A stretch of DNA of 64,000 nt from Stenotrophomonas maltophilia (GCF_900186865.1 NZ_LT906480.1:3304001-3368000); one strand, 5' to 3'; positions 34,497-44,085 are shown, counted from the first letter of the stretch. The notes: generated by a model from the sequence alone, not told the origin. Numbers and translations are program-made.

Positions 34497-36120
34497 CACC
34501 CCCCGTAACAAGCTCTCGCTCAAGCGCGAAGCCACCTCCGAACAGTTCAAGCTGGAAGAGCGCCTGCACAAGGTGCTGGCCCAGGCCGGCCTGGGTTCGC
34601 GCCGCGCGCTGGAACAGCGCATCGCCGAAGGCCTGGTCAAGGTCAACGGTGAAGTCGCGCAGACCGGCATGTCGGTCAAGAGCGGCGACAAGATCGAGCT
34701 GGATGGCCGCGGCTTCGTCGCCACCGCCCTGGCCGAACCGTCGCGCGTGCTGGTCTACAACAAGCCGGAAGGCGAAGTGACCACCCGCGAAGACCCCGAA
34801 GGCCGCCCGACCGTGTTCGAATCGCTGCCGCCGCTGAAGGGCGCGCGCTGGATCGCCATCGGCCGCCTGGACATCAACACCACCGGCCTGCTGCTGGCCA
34901 CCACCGACGGTGAACTGGCCAACGCCATGATGCACCCGTCGTTCGAGGTCGAGCGCGAGTACGTGGTGCGCGTGCGCGCCCCGGAAGGCGAGGAGAAGGC
35001 CTCCGACGCCATCGTCGACCGCCTCGCACGCGGCGTGGCACTGGAAGACGGCCCTGCCAAGTTCGACGAGATCGAACGCATCGGCGGCACCGACTCGCAC
35101 GACTGGTTCCGCGTCGTGGTGAAGGAAGGCCGCAACCGCGAAGTGCGCCGCCTGTGGGAGTCACAGGGCTGCCAGGTCAGCCGCCTGAAGCGCACCCGCT
35201 ACGGCAAGGTGAGCCTGCCGCGCGAACTGGCCCGTGGCCATTCGGTGGAACTGGGCACCGCCCAGGTTGAAGCCCTGCGTGCGCAGCTGAAGCTGGAAGA
35301 AGGCGCGCCGTCGGCTCTGACCCTGCAGCCGGTGATCGGCCAGCGCCGCGCCGCCAAGACCACCGTGCGCGTGCGCGAAGGTGGCCGTGGCAATGCCTAC
35401 GTCAACGGCCATAACACCGCCGACGAAGGCCGCGAGCTGCGTCGCTTCGACAACGTCCGCGAAGACCGCGGCCGTGGCCGCGGCGGCAAGGGCGGCGGGT
35501 TCAAGGGTGGCCTGACGGTCAGCGGTGAAGCAGCAGCCAAGCAGTCGCAGAAGCCGTTCAAGCAGCGCACCCAGAAGAACGACCGTTCGCTGCCGGAAGG
35601 CAACCCGGCCGCGTTCCGCACCTGGTACGTGCCGGATGGCGTGAGCACGGGCCCGAGCGGCCATCGCAATGCCGGTCCGGGCGCGCGCGGCCCGGGTGCC
35701 CGTGGTCCGGGCGCAGGCGGCCAGGGCCGTCCGTACGGCAAGCCGAAGGGGCCGGGCGCCGGTGGCGGACAGGGCCGTGGCGGTTTCGGCGGTGAAGGCC
35801 GTGGCGGCGCAGGCGGCCAGGGTCGTCCGGCCGGTGCCGGCAACCGCTCGCAGGGCCAGGGCAACAAGCACCCGTATGGTCATCCGGGCAATGCCCCGAG
35901 CTTCCCGTCCGACCACGCCACGCCGGGCTTCAACCCGTATGGCAGCCCCAAGCCGGCACACGGCGCCCGTCCGGGCGGTCGCGGTCCGGGCGGTGGCAAC
36001 AACCGTGGCCCGGGCGGTAACCGCGGCCCCGGCGGTCCGGGTGGCAACCGTGGCCCGGGTGGCCCCGGCGGCAACCGCGGTCCAGGCGGCCCGCGCCGCA
36101 GCGGCCCGCGCGGCGGCTGA
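34489..36120 (+). CDS. rluB: 23S rRNA pseudouridine(2605) synthase RluB
   Basis: Modifies U2605 of 23S rRNA (E. coli numbering). The 543 residues have an S4 domain (about 24-75), then the RsuA/RluB catalytic domain with GRLDINTTGLLL (Asp128) and EGRNREVRRLWESQG. From about 300 onward a long Gly/Arg/Pro/Asn-rich tail ends in tandem GPGGNR-like repeats, resembling RNA-binding RGG tails and roughly doubling the E. coli length. ATG at 34489 lies inside the end of scpB, indicating coupling. A terminator follows at 36141. Confidence 0.93.
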   Translation: MSDTPRNKLSLKREATSEQFKLEERLHKVLAQAGLGSRRALEQRIAEGLVKVNGEVAQTGMSVKSGDKIELDGRGFVATALAEPSRVLVYNKPEGEVTTREDPEGRPTVFESLPPLKGARWIAIGRLDINTTGLLLATTDGELANAMMHPSFEVEREYVVRVRAPEGEEKASDAIVDRLARGVALEDGPAKFDEIERIGGTDSHDWFRVVVKEGRNREVRRLWESQGCQVSRLKRTRYGKVSLPRELARGHSVELGTAQVEALRAQLKLEEGAPSALTLQPVIGQRRAAKTTVRVREGGRGNAYVNGHNTADEGRELRRFDNVREDRGRGRGGKGGGFKGGLTVSGEAAAKQSQKPFKQRTQKNDRSLPEGNPAAFRTWYVPDGVSTGPSGHRNAGPGARGPGARGPGAGGQGRPYGKPKGPGAGGGQGRGGFGGEGRGGAGGQGRPAGAGNRSQGQGNKHPYGHPGNAPSFPSDHATPGFNPYGSPKPAHGARPGGRGPGGGNNRGPGGNRGPGGPGGNRGPGGPGGNRGPGGPRRSGPRGG

Positions 36121-36140
36121 TCACCGGCACGCCTGAAATG

Positions 36141-36168
36141 AAAAACCCCGGCGCAGGCCGGGGTTTTT
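36141..36168 (+). terminator. Rho-independent terminator of scpA-scpB-rluB
   Basis: AAAAACCCCGGC-GCAG-GCCGGGGTTTTT: G+C stem flanked by A and T tracts. Confidence 0.92.
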
Positions 36169-36173
36169 CGTTG

Positions 36174-36258
36174 AAAAGGGGACGGAGGGGATTAAGTCGT
36201 TTTTGTCACGGCCTGTGTCAAAGGGGCGAGAGCGACTTAATCCCCTCCGTCCCCTTTT
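36174..36258. repeat. Long palindromic repeat with 26-bp arms
   Basis: The arms 36174-36199 and 36233-36258 are perfect reverse complements, beginning AAAAGGGGACGGAGGGGATT. The 33-base interior has a weaker hairpin. The right arm overlaps the last codons of the AraC-family gene. This looks like a dispersed palindromic repeat distinct from the GTAG elements. Confidence 0.85.
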
Positions 36259-37025
36259 GCGTGGCGCTGGAACGCGGCGGGTGTGGTGCCGGTCATGCCG
36301 CGGAAGAAGGCGATGAACGGGCTCTCGGCGGAGAAGCCGGTGTCCTGCGCCACGTGCGCCACGCGTTGGCCCAGCAGCAGCAACTCCATGGCCCGCATCA
36401 GGCGCCATTGCTGGCGCCAGGCCTGGTAGCTCATGCCGGTATCACGCTGCATCAACCGGCCGACAGTACGCGCGCTCAGGCCCGTGCGCGCGGCCAGCTC
36501 CCCCAGTTCGGGCGGCAGCTGTTCGGCCACCGGGAGGCACCGTGCGATCCGCGGATCACGAGGCAGAGGCAGGTCCATCGGCGCCACCGGTGCAGCAGCG
36601 ATTTCCAGCACGCACAACGCCAGTTGGTGGTGCGCGCGCGGCGACTGCCAGTCATGGTCGAACGGCGCCTGCGCGATCGGCTCCAGCAAGGCCTGCAGCA
36701 GCGGCCCCACGCCGATGATCGCAGGCTGCCGGGGCAGCTGAGCCGACAGCGCGGCGTCGAAGTACAACGAACGGTAGTCGACCGCCTGGCGCATCTGCGC
36801 GCGATGGCGCAGCCCGCCCGGAATCCACGCGGCACGCGCGGGCGGCAGCAGGCTGATGCGATCACCGTAGGTCAGGCGCGTGCAGCCCTGCCGGGTGTAC
36901 AGCAGCTGCGCGCGTGCATGCTGGTGCCAACCCGAGTCGTGATCCGCCAGTGAGGCTGCAATCCCCAGCACCGGAGCACTCCAGGCATCGGCGTCGAAGT
37001 GCGCGTGCGGCTGCAACCAGGCCAT
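36237..37025 (-). CDS. AraC-family transcriptional regulator
   Basis: A 262-residue regulator with an AraC-type cupin N-terminal domain (HQHARAQLLYTRQGCTRLTYGDRISLLPPARAAWIPGG, about 34-71) and a C-terminal pair of helix-turn-helix motifs (LAARTGLSARTVGRLMQRDTGMSYQAWRQQWRLMRAMELLLLGQRVAHVAQDTGFSAESPFIAFFRGMTGTTP). It is divergent from an MFS efflux gene with 90 bases between starts, so it probably controls that gene. Its last codons (KGDGGD-stop) are supplied by the palindromic repeat, so the native C-terminus may have been replaced by the insertion. Confidence 0.93.
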   Translation of the reverse strand: MAWLQPHAHFDADAWSAPVLGIAASLADHDSGWHQHARAQLLYTRQGCTRLTYGDRISLLPPARAAWIPGGLRHRAQMRQAVDYRSLYFDAALSAQLPRQPAIIGVGPLLQALLEPIAQAPFDHDWQSPRAHHQLALCVLEIAAAPVAPMDLPLPRDPRIARCLPVAEQLPPELGELAARTGLSARTVGRLMQRDTGMSYQAWRQQWRLMRAMELLLLGQRVAHVAQDTGFSAESPFIAFFRGMTGTTPAAFQRHAKGDGGD

Positions 37026-37115
37026 GTCTTATTTCATACATTCGATGACAGGATAGACAGAGTGCGCCATTGCGGACGCGACCACAATGCGCGGCCCTGT
37101 TCCTGGAGCGCCCGC

Positions 37116-38243
37116 ATGTCGCGCCGCCTGTTGTTGCTCGCCATTGCACTGCTGATGTTCCCGCAGTTGGCACAGACCCTTTACAGCCCGGCCCTGGCCG
37201 ATCTGGCCGAACGCTTCGCCCTGCCGCCGAGTGCCGCCAGCCAGGCCATGAGCCTGTACCTGTTCGGCTTCGCCGCAGGCGTGCTGCTGTGGGGGCGCCT
37301 GGCCGATCGTATCGGTCGTCGCCCTGCCCTGCTATGCGGCCTGGCCGTGTTCGCACTGGCCGCCTGCGGCGGCCTGCTGGCCAGTACCTTCGGCCAGGTC
37401 CTGCTGGCACAGGCACTGGCCGCACTGGGTGCGGCGGCGGCCTCGGTGGTAACCCAGACCGTACTGCGCGACCGCCTGCAGGGACCCGCGTTGGCGCAGG
37501 CGTTCTCCTGGATCGGCATGGCCCTGGCCCTGAGCCCGGCCATCGGCCTTGCACTGGGCACGCTGCTGGTCGCCGCCCATGGCTATGTCGGCGTACAGTC
37601 CGGCCTGCTGCTGATCGCTGCCCTGCTGGCAGTCGCATGCCTGACGGGCCTGCGCGAAAGCCGCCCTGCACAGATCCCGCACGTGCCCATGCTGCCGCTG
37701 CTGCGGGAACTGCTGCGCGATCGCTGGATCTGGTCACACGCGTTGCTGGTGATGGCCTTCAACGTGGCGATGTACAGCTGGTATGTGCTCGGCCCCTTCG
37801 TGTTTGCGCGCCTGCACTGGCCAGTCACCTGGTTCGGCGCCAGCGGCGCGGTGCTGGCACTGGGCTCGGCACTGGGCGCGTGGGGCAATGGCCGCCTGCT
37901 GCGTGCAGGCGTTGCCGCAACCACGCGCATCCGCATCGCCGCAGGACTGGTCCTGACGGGAGGCCTGCTGGCCGCGCTGCTGCATGATCACCCTGCCCTG
38001 ATCGCGGCGATGGTGCCGGTGGTGACGGGCTTCGGCCTTGCCATTCCCAATGTGCTCGGCCAGGCCCTGCGCGGCTATCCACACTGTCTCGGCAGCGCAG
38101 GCGCGCTGTTCGGCCTGCTCTACTACCTGTTGATCGGTGCGGCAATGGCGCTGGTCGGTGCAGTGCAGATGCTGGCACCGACCGTTATCGCGTGTGGCCT
38201 GCTGGCCTTGTGGCTGCAACGGCGGCGTCCCGCTGCAGCCTAG
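37116..38243 (+). CDS. MFS transporter, Bcr/CflA-like drug efflux type
   Basis: A 375-residue, twelve-segment major-facilitator protein. The first helix LMFPQLAQTLYSPALADLA and the loop GRLADRIGRRPALL (the MFS A motif) resemble the DHA1 Bcr/CflA group of drug and sulfonamide exporters. ATG at 37116 has GGAG seven bases upstream. It is divergent from the AraC-type gene, a common drug-responsive arrangement. The substrate cannot be told from sequence. Confidence 0.88.
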   Translation: MSRRLLLLAIALLMFPQLAQTLYSPALADLAERFALPPSAASQAMSLYLFGFAAGVLLWGRLADRIGRRPALLCGLAVFALAACGGLLASTFGQVLLAQALAALGAAAASVVTQTVLRDRLQGPALAQAFSWIGMALALSPAIGLALGTLLVAAHGYVGVQSGLLLIAALLAVACLTGLRESRPAQIPHVPMLPLLRELLRDRWIWSHALLVMAFNVAMYSWYVLGPFVFARLHWPVTWFGASGAVLALGSALGAWGNGRLLRAGVAATTRIRIAAGLVLTGGLLAALLHDHPALIAAMVPVVTGFGLAIPNVLGQALRGYPHCLGSAGALFGLLYYLLIGAAMALVGAVQMLAPTVIACGLLALWLQRRRPAAA

Positions 38244-38339
38244 GAATTGCTGCAAAAGCAGCGCACTGTGCTGGCCTTCCGGGAACGGCTTTGATTCCCC
38301 GGCTATCGTGCGCGCGCTCCCACACAAGGCAGATGCTCA

Positions 38340-38625
38340 TGATCACCATCACCGCCGAACAGGCCCGCGCCAACGTCGATGCCGCCAAGCGCCCGATCGA
38401 ACTGTTCTACCGCGACCTCGACAACGCCATCCAGATCGGCTCGGAAAATGGCCGCCGCTACATCGTGTTCGGCTTCAGCCAGGTGATGGCAAGCGCGTCG
38501 AAGACGTGGTCGCACAGCTGCTGAAGAATGGTTTCGGTGTCGAACGGTTGTTGAGCGATTCCGAACAGCACTACATCCGCATCAGCTGGGGAACTGCCGC
38601 GCCGTCGCGCCTCAGCGCCGGCTGA
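38340..38625 (+). pseudogene. Frameshifted small conserved protein
   Basis: From ATG 38340 the frame reads MITITAEQARANVDAAKRP and continues to FGFSQ, then breaks off at a stop at 38522-38524. The +1 frame continues in good coding style from about 38478 (GDGKRVEDVVAQLLKNGFGV) to a stop at 38623-38625. Joined, they make one protein of about 94 residues. One extra base near 38470-38485 would explain it, either a real mutation or a sequencing error. AAGG lies nine bases before the ATG. The end overlaps the convergent gene by 14 bases. Confidence 0.7.
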
Positions 38626-39046
38626 GGGTGAACGCGGTGCCGTCCACGCCCAGATCCCAGCCCTTGCCGGTACCGGACAGGGCCAGCGAGATGTCGCCCT
38701 TGGTCATCACCTGCGCGTTGCTGGACTTCACCGCACCGGCATGCGCGCCCACCGAGGCGTAAGTACCCAGCAGCTCGTTGACGCTGACTGCGCCGGTGAA
38801 GCTGCCACGTCCGTTGGTGATCTTCGACTTGCCCACGGTCAGGCCGCCGCCCTTCATCTGGATGCGCACCGGCATGCTGGCGCCATTGCTGCAGGTGAGC
38901 GTGCCATTGCCGGATGCAGTCTTGTAGATCAGCGACCAGCCAGAGAGGTTGTAGCGCAGCTCGCAGTCGAGGTTGCCAGCGGCGTGCGCGGCCGGGGCCA
39001 GCGATGCGGCAGACAGGGCAAGCAGCAGGGCGAAGGGCTTGTTCAT
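38612..39046 (-). CDS. Exported hypothetical protein, 144 aa
   Basis: No family recognised with confidence. A signal peptide is clear (MNKPFALLLALSAASLAPAAHA, cleavage near residue 22). The mature part is beta-rich and Gly/Ser/Thr-rich with two Cys (about residues 28 and 52) that could form a disulfide. The repeated pattern of strands (LRYNLSGWSLIY, NGTLTCSNG, VMTKGDISLALSG) suggests a small beta-barrel or sandwich in the periplasm. Its 3' end overlaps the frameshifted gene. Standing alone, it gives no functional context. Confidence 0.72.
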   Translation of the reverse strand: MNKPFALLLALSAASLAPAAHAAGNLDCELRYNLSGWSLIYKTASGNGTLTCSNGASMPVRIQMKGGGLTVGKSKITNGRGSFTGAVSVNELLGTYASVGAHAGAVKSSNAQVMTKGDISLALSGTGKGWDLGVDGTAFTLSRR

Positions 39047-39149
39047 GGCAGGACTTCCAGTTCGGTCGGACTGCCGGCGAATCTAGCAGCGCGCGCGTGC
39101 ACGTTGGATGCAGGCGCACGCGCTGGTGCAGCAGTGTTCAGGCCGGTGC

Positions 39150-39956
39150 TCAGGCCTGTTCGTCCAGGTGGAAGGCATCGGCATCGAGCATCGCCGGGAA
39201 ACGCGCGCGGTGTGCGGCCAGCGACTCGGCCGAGATGGTGGTGGTGACCACCTGTTCGCGTTCGCGGATCTCCACCTGCGGCTGGCCGAGAAAATCCAGC
39301 ACCGCGCTGTCGCCTGCGTAGTGCAGCTGGTTGCCATCGACGCCGACGCGGTTCACCGCCGCCACGAAGCACAGGTTTTCAATCGCACGTGCACGCAGCA
39401 GGGTCTTCCACGCATAGGCGCGTGCCGACGGCCAGTTGGCGACGAAGATCTGCAGGTCGAAATCCAGCTGCTGCGGACGCTCCACGTTGTAGCGGTTGCG
39501 GCAGAACACCGGGAAACGCAGGTCGTAACAGACCTGCGGATTGATCCGCCAGCCCTTCCATTCCACGCTCAGGCGGTCGCGACCGGCGGCATAGCGCTCG
39601 TGCTCGCCGCCGAAACGGAACAGGTGGCGCTTGTCGTAGTACTGCAGGTCGCCATCGGGCGTGGCGAACAGCAGGCGGTTGTAGACGCCCTCGCCGTCGC
39701 GCAGCTGCACGCTGCCGATCACCGCCGCGTTCAAGGTCCTGGCCTGTTCGCGCACCCAGGCCACGGTCGGGCCGTCCATGCCTTCGGCCTGGGCAATGGC
39801 GTCGTTGGAGAAACCACTGGTGAAGGTCTCCGGCAGGATCACCAGGTCGGTAGTGCCGGCCAGCGGTGCCAGCAGCGCGCCGTAGTAGGCGCGGTTGCCG
39901 GCCGGATCGTGCCAGCGGGTGTCGCCCTGGACGAGGGAAATGCGCAGGTCCTGCAT
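39150..39956 (-). CDS. Omega-amidase / nitrilase-family hydrolase (YafV-like)
   Basis: A 268-residue carbon-nitrogen hydrolase with the Glu-Lys-Cys triad at Glu43 (LPETFTSGF), Lys109 (YDKRHLFRFGGEH) and Cys143 (QVCYDLRFP). YafV-type enzymes hydrolyse alpha-ketoglutaramate or alpha-ketosuccinamate, the by-products of glutamine or asparagine transamination. ATG at 39956 is chosen over GTG 39962 because GGAGG lies seven bases before it. It sits 14 bases after an aminotransferase gene, the partner expected in methionine salvage. Confidence 0.9.
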   Translation of the reverse strand: MQDLRISLVQGDTRWHDPAGNRAYYGALLAPLAGTTDLVILPETFTSGFSNDAIAQAEGMDGPTVAWVREQARTLNAAVIGSVQLRDGEGVYNRLLFATPDGDLQYYDKRHLFRFGGEHERYAAGRDRLSVEWKGWRINPQVCYDLRFPVFCRNRYNVERPQQLDFDLQIFVANWPSARAYAWKTLLRARAIENLCFVAAVNRVGVDGNQLHYAGDSAVLDFLGQPQVEIREREQVVTTTISAESLAAHRARFPAMLDADAFHLDEQA

Positions 39957-39970
39957 GTTCACGCCTCCGC

Positions 39971-41119
39971 TCAGAGCAGGCGCAGGCGTTCGATCGCCGC
40001 GTCCATCGTTGCTTCATTCTTGGCAAAGCACAGGCGCACCAGGCGCTGGCCGGCCGGCGGGTTTTCGTAGAACGGCGACAGCGGGATCGCGGTTACGCCC
40101 TTCTCGATGGTCAGCCACTTGACGAACTCATGGTCCGGCAGATCGCTGATGGCCGAGTAGTCGACCAGCTGGAAGTAGCCGCCGGGGACCGGCAGCGCCT
40201 TCAGGCGGGTGCCGGCCAGCTGCTCGCGGAAACGGTCGCGCTTGGCCTGGTAGAACGCGCCCAGCTCCAGGTGGTGTTCGGGTTCGTCGCGGATCATCGC
40301 GGCGAAGCCGTACTGCGCCGGGCCGAAGCTGGTGAAGGTGTTGTACTGGTGCACCTTGCGGAACTCGGCGGTCAGTGCCGGCGGTGCGATCGCATAGCCG
40401 ATCTTCCAGCCAGTGCAGTGATAGGTCTTGCCGAAGCTGGAGATCACGAACGCGCGCTCGCGCAGTTCCGGGTAGCGCAGCGCCGATTCATGGCGGCGGC
40501 CGTCGTAGATGATGTGTTCGTACACCTCATCGGAGATCAGGTAGATCTGCGTGCCACGCAGCAGCTCGACCAGTGCCTGCATGTCCTGCGCCGACAGCAC
40601 CGCGCCGGACGGGTTGTGCGGGGTGTTGACGATCAGCATGCGGGTGCGCGGGGTGATCGCCGCACGCACGCGGTCCCAGTCGACCGCGAAGGTCTGCGGA
40701 TCCAGCGACACATGCACGGCCTTGGCACCGGCCAGGTCGATCGCCGGTTCATAGCAGTCATACGCCGGGTCGAGCACGATCACTTCCTCGCCGGCACGCA
40801 CCACGGCGTGGATGGCGTTGAAGATGGCCTCGGTACCGCCACTGGTGACGGTGATCTCGCTGTCCGCATCGACCTGCGCGCCGTAGCAGTCCAGTGCCTT
40901 CTGCGCGATGGCCTGGCGCAGCGGCGCCACGCCGGTCATCGGCGGGTACTGGTTCAGCCCGGCGGCCATCGCCCTGGCGGTCTCGTCGATCAGGCGCTGC
41001 GGCGCCGAAAAGTCCGGGAAACCCTGGCCCAGGTTGACTGCGCCGTGTTCGGCGGCGAGCTGGGACATCACGGTGAAGATCGTGGTACCGACCTTGGGCA
41101 GCTTGGTGTTCGGTTGCAT
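39971..41119 (-). CDS. PLP-dependent aminotransferase, YbdL/methionine-glutamine type
   Basis: A 382-residue class I/II aminotransferase. [13 protein letters not shown] (28-40), [11 protein letters not shown] (90-100), NTPHNPSG (165-172) and the PLP-binding Lys231 in [13 protein letters not shown] place it with YbdL and kynurenine/glutamine transaminase K. Such enzymes re-aminate 4-methylthio-2-oxobutyrate to methionine, often with glutamine as donor. The following omega-amidase then pulls the reaction forward. ATG at 41119. First gene of the pair. Confidence 0.92.
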   Translation of the reverse strand: MQPNTKLPKVGTTIFTVMSQLAAEHGAVNLGQGFPDFSAPQRLIDETARAMAAGLNQYPPMTGVAPLRQAIAQKALDCYGAQVDADSEITVTSGGTEAIFNAIHAVVRAGEEVIVLDPAYDCYEPAIDLAGAKAVHVSLDPQTFAVDWDRVRAAITPRTRMLIVNTPHNPSGAVLSAQDMQALVELLRGTQIYLISDEVYEHIIYDGRRHESALRYPELRERAFVISSFGKTYHCTGWKIGYAIAPPALTAEFRKVHQYNTFTSFGPAQYGFAAMIRDEPEHHLELGAFYQAKRDRFREQLAGTRLKALPVPGGYFQLVDYSAISDLPDHEFVKWLTIEKGVTAIPLSPFYENPPAGQRLVRLCFAKNEATMDAAIERLRLL

Positions 41120-41171
41120 CGGCCTGGGCTGTGGGGGAACAGGCCTGCGAGTTTACGCAATCCGCGCGTCG

Positions 41172-41250
41172 GTAGTGCCGGCCGCTGGCCGGCACCCCTG
41201 GGACGATCTGCGGCGCCGGGTCGCATCTGCCGGCCAGCGGCCGGCACTAC
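41172..41250. repeat. Inverted pair of GTAG REP elements
   Basis: Same GTAG-TGCCGGCCGCTGGCCGGCA pair as at 7104, here between the divergent aminotransferase and ccmA genes. Confidence 0.9.
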
Positions 41251-41306
41251 CATCGGCATTCACCGCTACAATTGCCATCGCACTCCGGCATGAAGACCCC
41301 TGCCCC

Positions 41307-41936
41307 TTGAACACCCCTGCATTGCTGGCCGCCAGCGGCCTGAGCTTCTCCCGCAATGACGAGCCGGTGTTCGGCCCGCTGGACTTCCATGTGGACGCCG
41401 GCGAAGCCCTGCTGGTGCAGGGCGGCAATGGCGCCGGCAAGACCACCCTGCTGCGCGTGCTGGCCGGCCTGGCCCGGCCCGGCGCCGGCCAGGTGCGGAT
41501 CGACGGCAAGCCGGCGAGCAATGCCGAACGTGCACGCTACGTGGCCTACCTCAGCCATCTGCCGGCCCTGAAGCCAGACCTGGACACGCTGGAGAACCTG
41601 CACTTCCTGTGCGGCCTGCATGGACGGCGTGCGCGGCAGATGCCCGGCAACGCGCTGGCCATCGTGGGCCTGGCCGGTTATGAGGACACCCTCGTTCGGC
41701 ATCTGTCCGCCGGGCAGAAGCGGCGGCTGGCACTGGCACGCATCTGGCTGTCGCCGGCGCCGCTGTGGCTGCTGGACGAGCCCTATGCCAACCTCGACCT
41801 GGAGGGCATCACCCTGGTCAACCGGATGATCTCGGCGCACCTGCGTGCCGGCGGCGCTGCGCTGGTCACCACCCATGGCGCCTATGCCGCACCGCCGGTG
41901 CGTACCCGCCAGCTCGACCTCGGCGGTGCCGCATGA
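41307..41936 (+). CDS. ccmA: Heme exporter ATP-binding protein CcmA
   Basis: ATPase of the CcmABCD complex, which releases holo-CcmE for cytochrome c maturation. The 209 residues hold Walker [10 protein letters not shown] (about 39-47), signature [15 protein letters not shown] and Walker B LWLLDEP. The start is taken as TTG 41307; no in-frame ATG gives a complete N-terminus and the ribosome site is weak. It overlaps ccmB by four bases. First of nine ccm genes in a tight cluster. Confidence 0.93.
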   Translation: MNTPALLAASGLSFSRNDEPVFGPLDFHVDAGEALLVQGGNGAGKTTLLRVLAGLARPGAGQVRIDGKPASNAERARYVAYLSHLPALKPDLDTLENLHFLCGLHGRRARQMPGNALAIVGLAGYEDTLVRHLSAGQKRRLALARIWLSPAPLWLLDEPYANLDLEGITLVNRMISAHLRAGGAALVTTHGAYAAPPVRTRQLDLGGAA

Positions 41937-42628
41937 TCGCGCCGGGTACCGAGCCAGGCCTGTGGCAGACCGCAGGCGCCCTGCTCAAGCGCGACCTGCG
42001 CCTGCTCTGGCGCCGCCGCGGCGATGCGCTGCAACCCCTGCTGTTCGCGGTGCTGGTAGTGGTGCTGTTCGCGCTGGCCCAAGGCCGCGAACCACAGCTG
42101 CTGGCCGCCACCGCGGGCGCGGTGCTGTGGCTGGCCGTGCTGCTGGCGGGACAGCTGTCGCTGGATTCACTGTTCCGTTCCGACGCCGAAGATGGCTCGC
42201 TGGAACAGTGGCTGCTGGCGCCGGTGCCGCTGGCCTGGCTGGTGCTGGTGCGCGTGCTGCTGCACTGGGCGACCACTGCGCTGCCGCTGATCGTGGTCAG
42301 CCCGCTGTTGGCCGAAATGCTCCATCTGCCGCATGACCAGCTGCCGATGTTGCTGGCATCGTTGCTGCTGGGAACGCCGTTGCTGAGCCTGATCGGTGGC
42401 GTGGTCGCCGCACTGACCGTTGGCATCCGACGCTCTGGTATTCTCGTGGCGCTGCTGTCGCTGCCGCTGTACGTGCCGGTGCTTGTGTTCGGCGCCGGCA
42501 GCCTGGCGGCAGCCGGACGCGGGCAGGATCCGGTCGGTGCGCTGCTGATGCTGGGCGCTGGCCTGCTGCTCGCGCTGGTGCTGGCTCCGCTGGCCACTGC
42601 CGCTGCAATACGTATTTCTCTGAGTTGA
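41933..42628 (+). CDS. ccmB: Heme exporter permease CcmB
   Basis: A 231-residue inner-membrane protein with six hydrophobic segments. [30 protein letters not shown] and the [17 protein letters not shown] stretch are CcmB signatures. Works with CcmA in the ABC complex that detaches holo-CcmE. ATG at 41933 overlaps the ccmA stop (ATGA). Confidence 0.95.
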   Translation: MIAPGTEPGLWQTAGALLKRDLRLLWRRRGDALQPLLFAVLVVVLFALAQGREPQLLAATAGAVLWLAVLLAGQLSLDSLFRSDAEDGSLEQWLLAPVPLAWLVLVRVLLHWATTALPLIVVSPLLAEMLHLPHDQLPMLLASLLLGTPLLSLIGGVVAALTVGIRRSGILVALLSLPLYVPVLVFGAGSLAAAGRGQDPVGALLMLGAGLLLALVLAPLATAAAIRISLS

Positions 42629-42671
42629 CCGAGCTGAGAGCCAATCCACCCCTGCTGGATAGCCGCCACGC

Positions 42672-43442
42672 ATGAATCCGATTGTCCGCTGGTTCCACCA
42701 ACTCGGTTCGCCTCCCACGTTCGACCGTTTCGCTGCCCGCTGGTCGCGGGTGCTCTACCTCGCGGCTGTGCCGGTGCTGCTGGTCGGCATGTGGCAGGCG
42801 CTGCTGGTGGTGCCGCCGGAAGCCAAGCAGCTGGACAGCTTCCGCATCCTTTACATCCACGTGCCCAGTGCCTGGATGAGCCTGTTCGTATTCGCGCTGA
42901 TGGCGCTGTATGCCGCCATCGCGCTGATCTGGCGGATCAAGGTCTGCGAGATCCTGGCCATGGCCTGTGCACCGATGGGCGCCGGTTTCACCCTGATCAC
43001 CCTGCTGACCGGCAGCATCTGGGGCAAGGGCACCTGGGGCACCTGGTGGGACTGGGACCCGCGCATGACCAGCGAGCTGGTGCTGCTGTTCCTGTACCTG
43101 GGCGTGATCGGCCTCTACCACGCCATCGAGGACCGCCGCAGCGCCGCACGTGCGGCGGGACTGCTGGCCATCGTCGGCGTCAGCCTGCTGCCGGTGATCC
43201 GCTATTCGGTGGACTGGTGGGGCGGCCTGCATCAGCGCCAGTCGATCAACGTGTTCGGTGAATCGGCGATCAGCAGCGCGATGATCGCGCCGCTGTGGTG
43301 GATGGTGATCGGCACCAAGTTCTGGTTCGCCGGTTCGGTGCTGGCCAAGGCGCGCGCCGACAATCTCGACCGCGAGGCCGGCAAGGCCTGGGTCGGTGGA
43401 CGCGTCGGTGCCGAACGCCCGGTCCGGGAGGCCCAGCCATGA
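42672..43442 (+). CDS. ccmC: Heme lyase/exporter CcmC
   Basis: Places heme on the periplasmic chaperone CcmE. The 256-residue, six-helix protein has the tryptophan-rich heme loop [25 protein letters not shown] (about 120-144) with flanking histidines. The 43-base gap after ccmB is the only sizeable space in the operon. It ends overlapping ccmD (ATGA). Confidence 0.96.
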   Translation: MNPIVRWFHQLGSPPTFDRFAARWSRVLYLAAVPVLLVGMWQALLVVPPEAKQLDSFRILYIHVPSAWMSLFVFALMALYAAIALIWRIKVCEILAMACAPMGAGFTLITLLTGSIWGKGTWGTWWDWDPRMTSELVLLFLYLGVIGLYHAIEDRRSAARAAGLLAIVGVSLLPVIRYSVDWWGGLHQRQSINVFGESAISSAMIAPLWWMVIGTKFWFAGSVLAKARADNLDREAGKAWVGGRVGAERPVREAQP

Positions 43443-43627
43443 CCCACCTTCCCTATGTGATCGGCGCCTACGCCGTGTTCGTGCTGGTGCTCGGCGCCGA
43501 CGCCATCGGTTCGTGGCTGCGCCTGCGCGTGGCACGCCGGCTGGCACTGGCCCGCCAGCAGCGTCAGCAGACCCGCGCCGGCAGGCAGGACGCAGCTGTG
43601 CCGCTGTCGACGGAGCTGGAACGATGA
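43439..43627 (+). CDS. ccmD: Heme exporter small subunit CcmD
   Basis: A 62-residue protein with one N-terminal membrane helix ([18 protein letters not shown]) and a basic cytoplasmic tail, as in CcmD, which holds CcmC and CcmE in the ABC complex. Both ends overlap neighbours by four bases. Confidence 0.9.
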   Translation: MTHLPYVIGAYAVFVLVLGADAIGSWLRLRVARRLALARQQRQQTRAGRQDAAVPLSTELER

Positions 43628-44085
43628 CCCCGGTACAGCGTCGCCGCTTGGCATGGGTGCTGCTGGCCCTGCTCGCCTCCGGCCTGGCCACTGCGCTGGT
43701 GGCGATGGCACTGGAGCGCAACATTGCCTACCTGTACACGCCTTCGGAAGTGCTGCGCGGTGATGTCGATGCGCAGTCGCGCTTCCGCTTGGGCGGCATG
43801 GTGGTGAAGGGCTCTTTCAATCGGCCGGTCGGCTCGCTGGAAGCACGTTTCGAAGTGACCGACGGCGACGCGCAGCTGGCAGTGACCACCTCGCGGATCC
43901 TGCCGGACATGTTCGCCGAAGGCACGGCGGTGGTCGCCAGCGGCCGCCTGCAGGGCGGCACCTTCGTCGCCGACGAAGTGCTGGCCAAGCACGATGAGAA
44001 GTACGTGCCGAAGGAAGTGGCCGACAAGATGGGCGATGCCCACCGCAAGCACGATGTGCCGGTGACGGCCCCCGAGGTGCGCTGA
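43624..44085 (+). CDS. ccmE: Cytochrome c-type biogenesis heme chaperone CcmE
   Basis: Periplasmic heme chaperone anchored by an N-terminal helix (about 9-29). Heme binds covalently at His123 in [11 protein letters not shown], with Tyr127 nearby, as in other CcmE proteins. The 153 residues form an OB-like barrel ([12 protein letters not shown]). Overlaps ccmD; followed at once by ccmF. Confidence 0.96.
   Translation: MTPVQRRRLAWVLLALLASGLATALVAMALERNIAYLYTPSEVLRGDVDAQSRFRLGGMVVKGSFNRPVGSLEARFEVTDGDAQLAVTTSRILPDMFAEGTAVVASGRLQGGTFVADEVLAKHDEKYVPKEVADKMGDAHRKHDVPVTAPEVR

Noticed and set aside
38612..39046. Exported 144-residue protein as a DUF992 member
   Set aside because: The strand pattern is vaguely similar but no diagnostic motif could be matched by eye.
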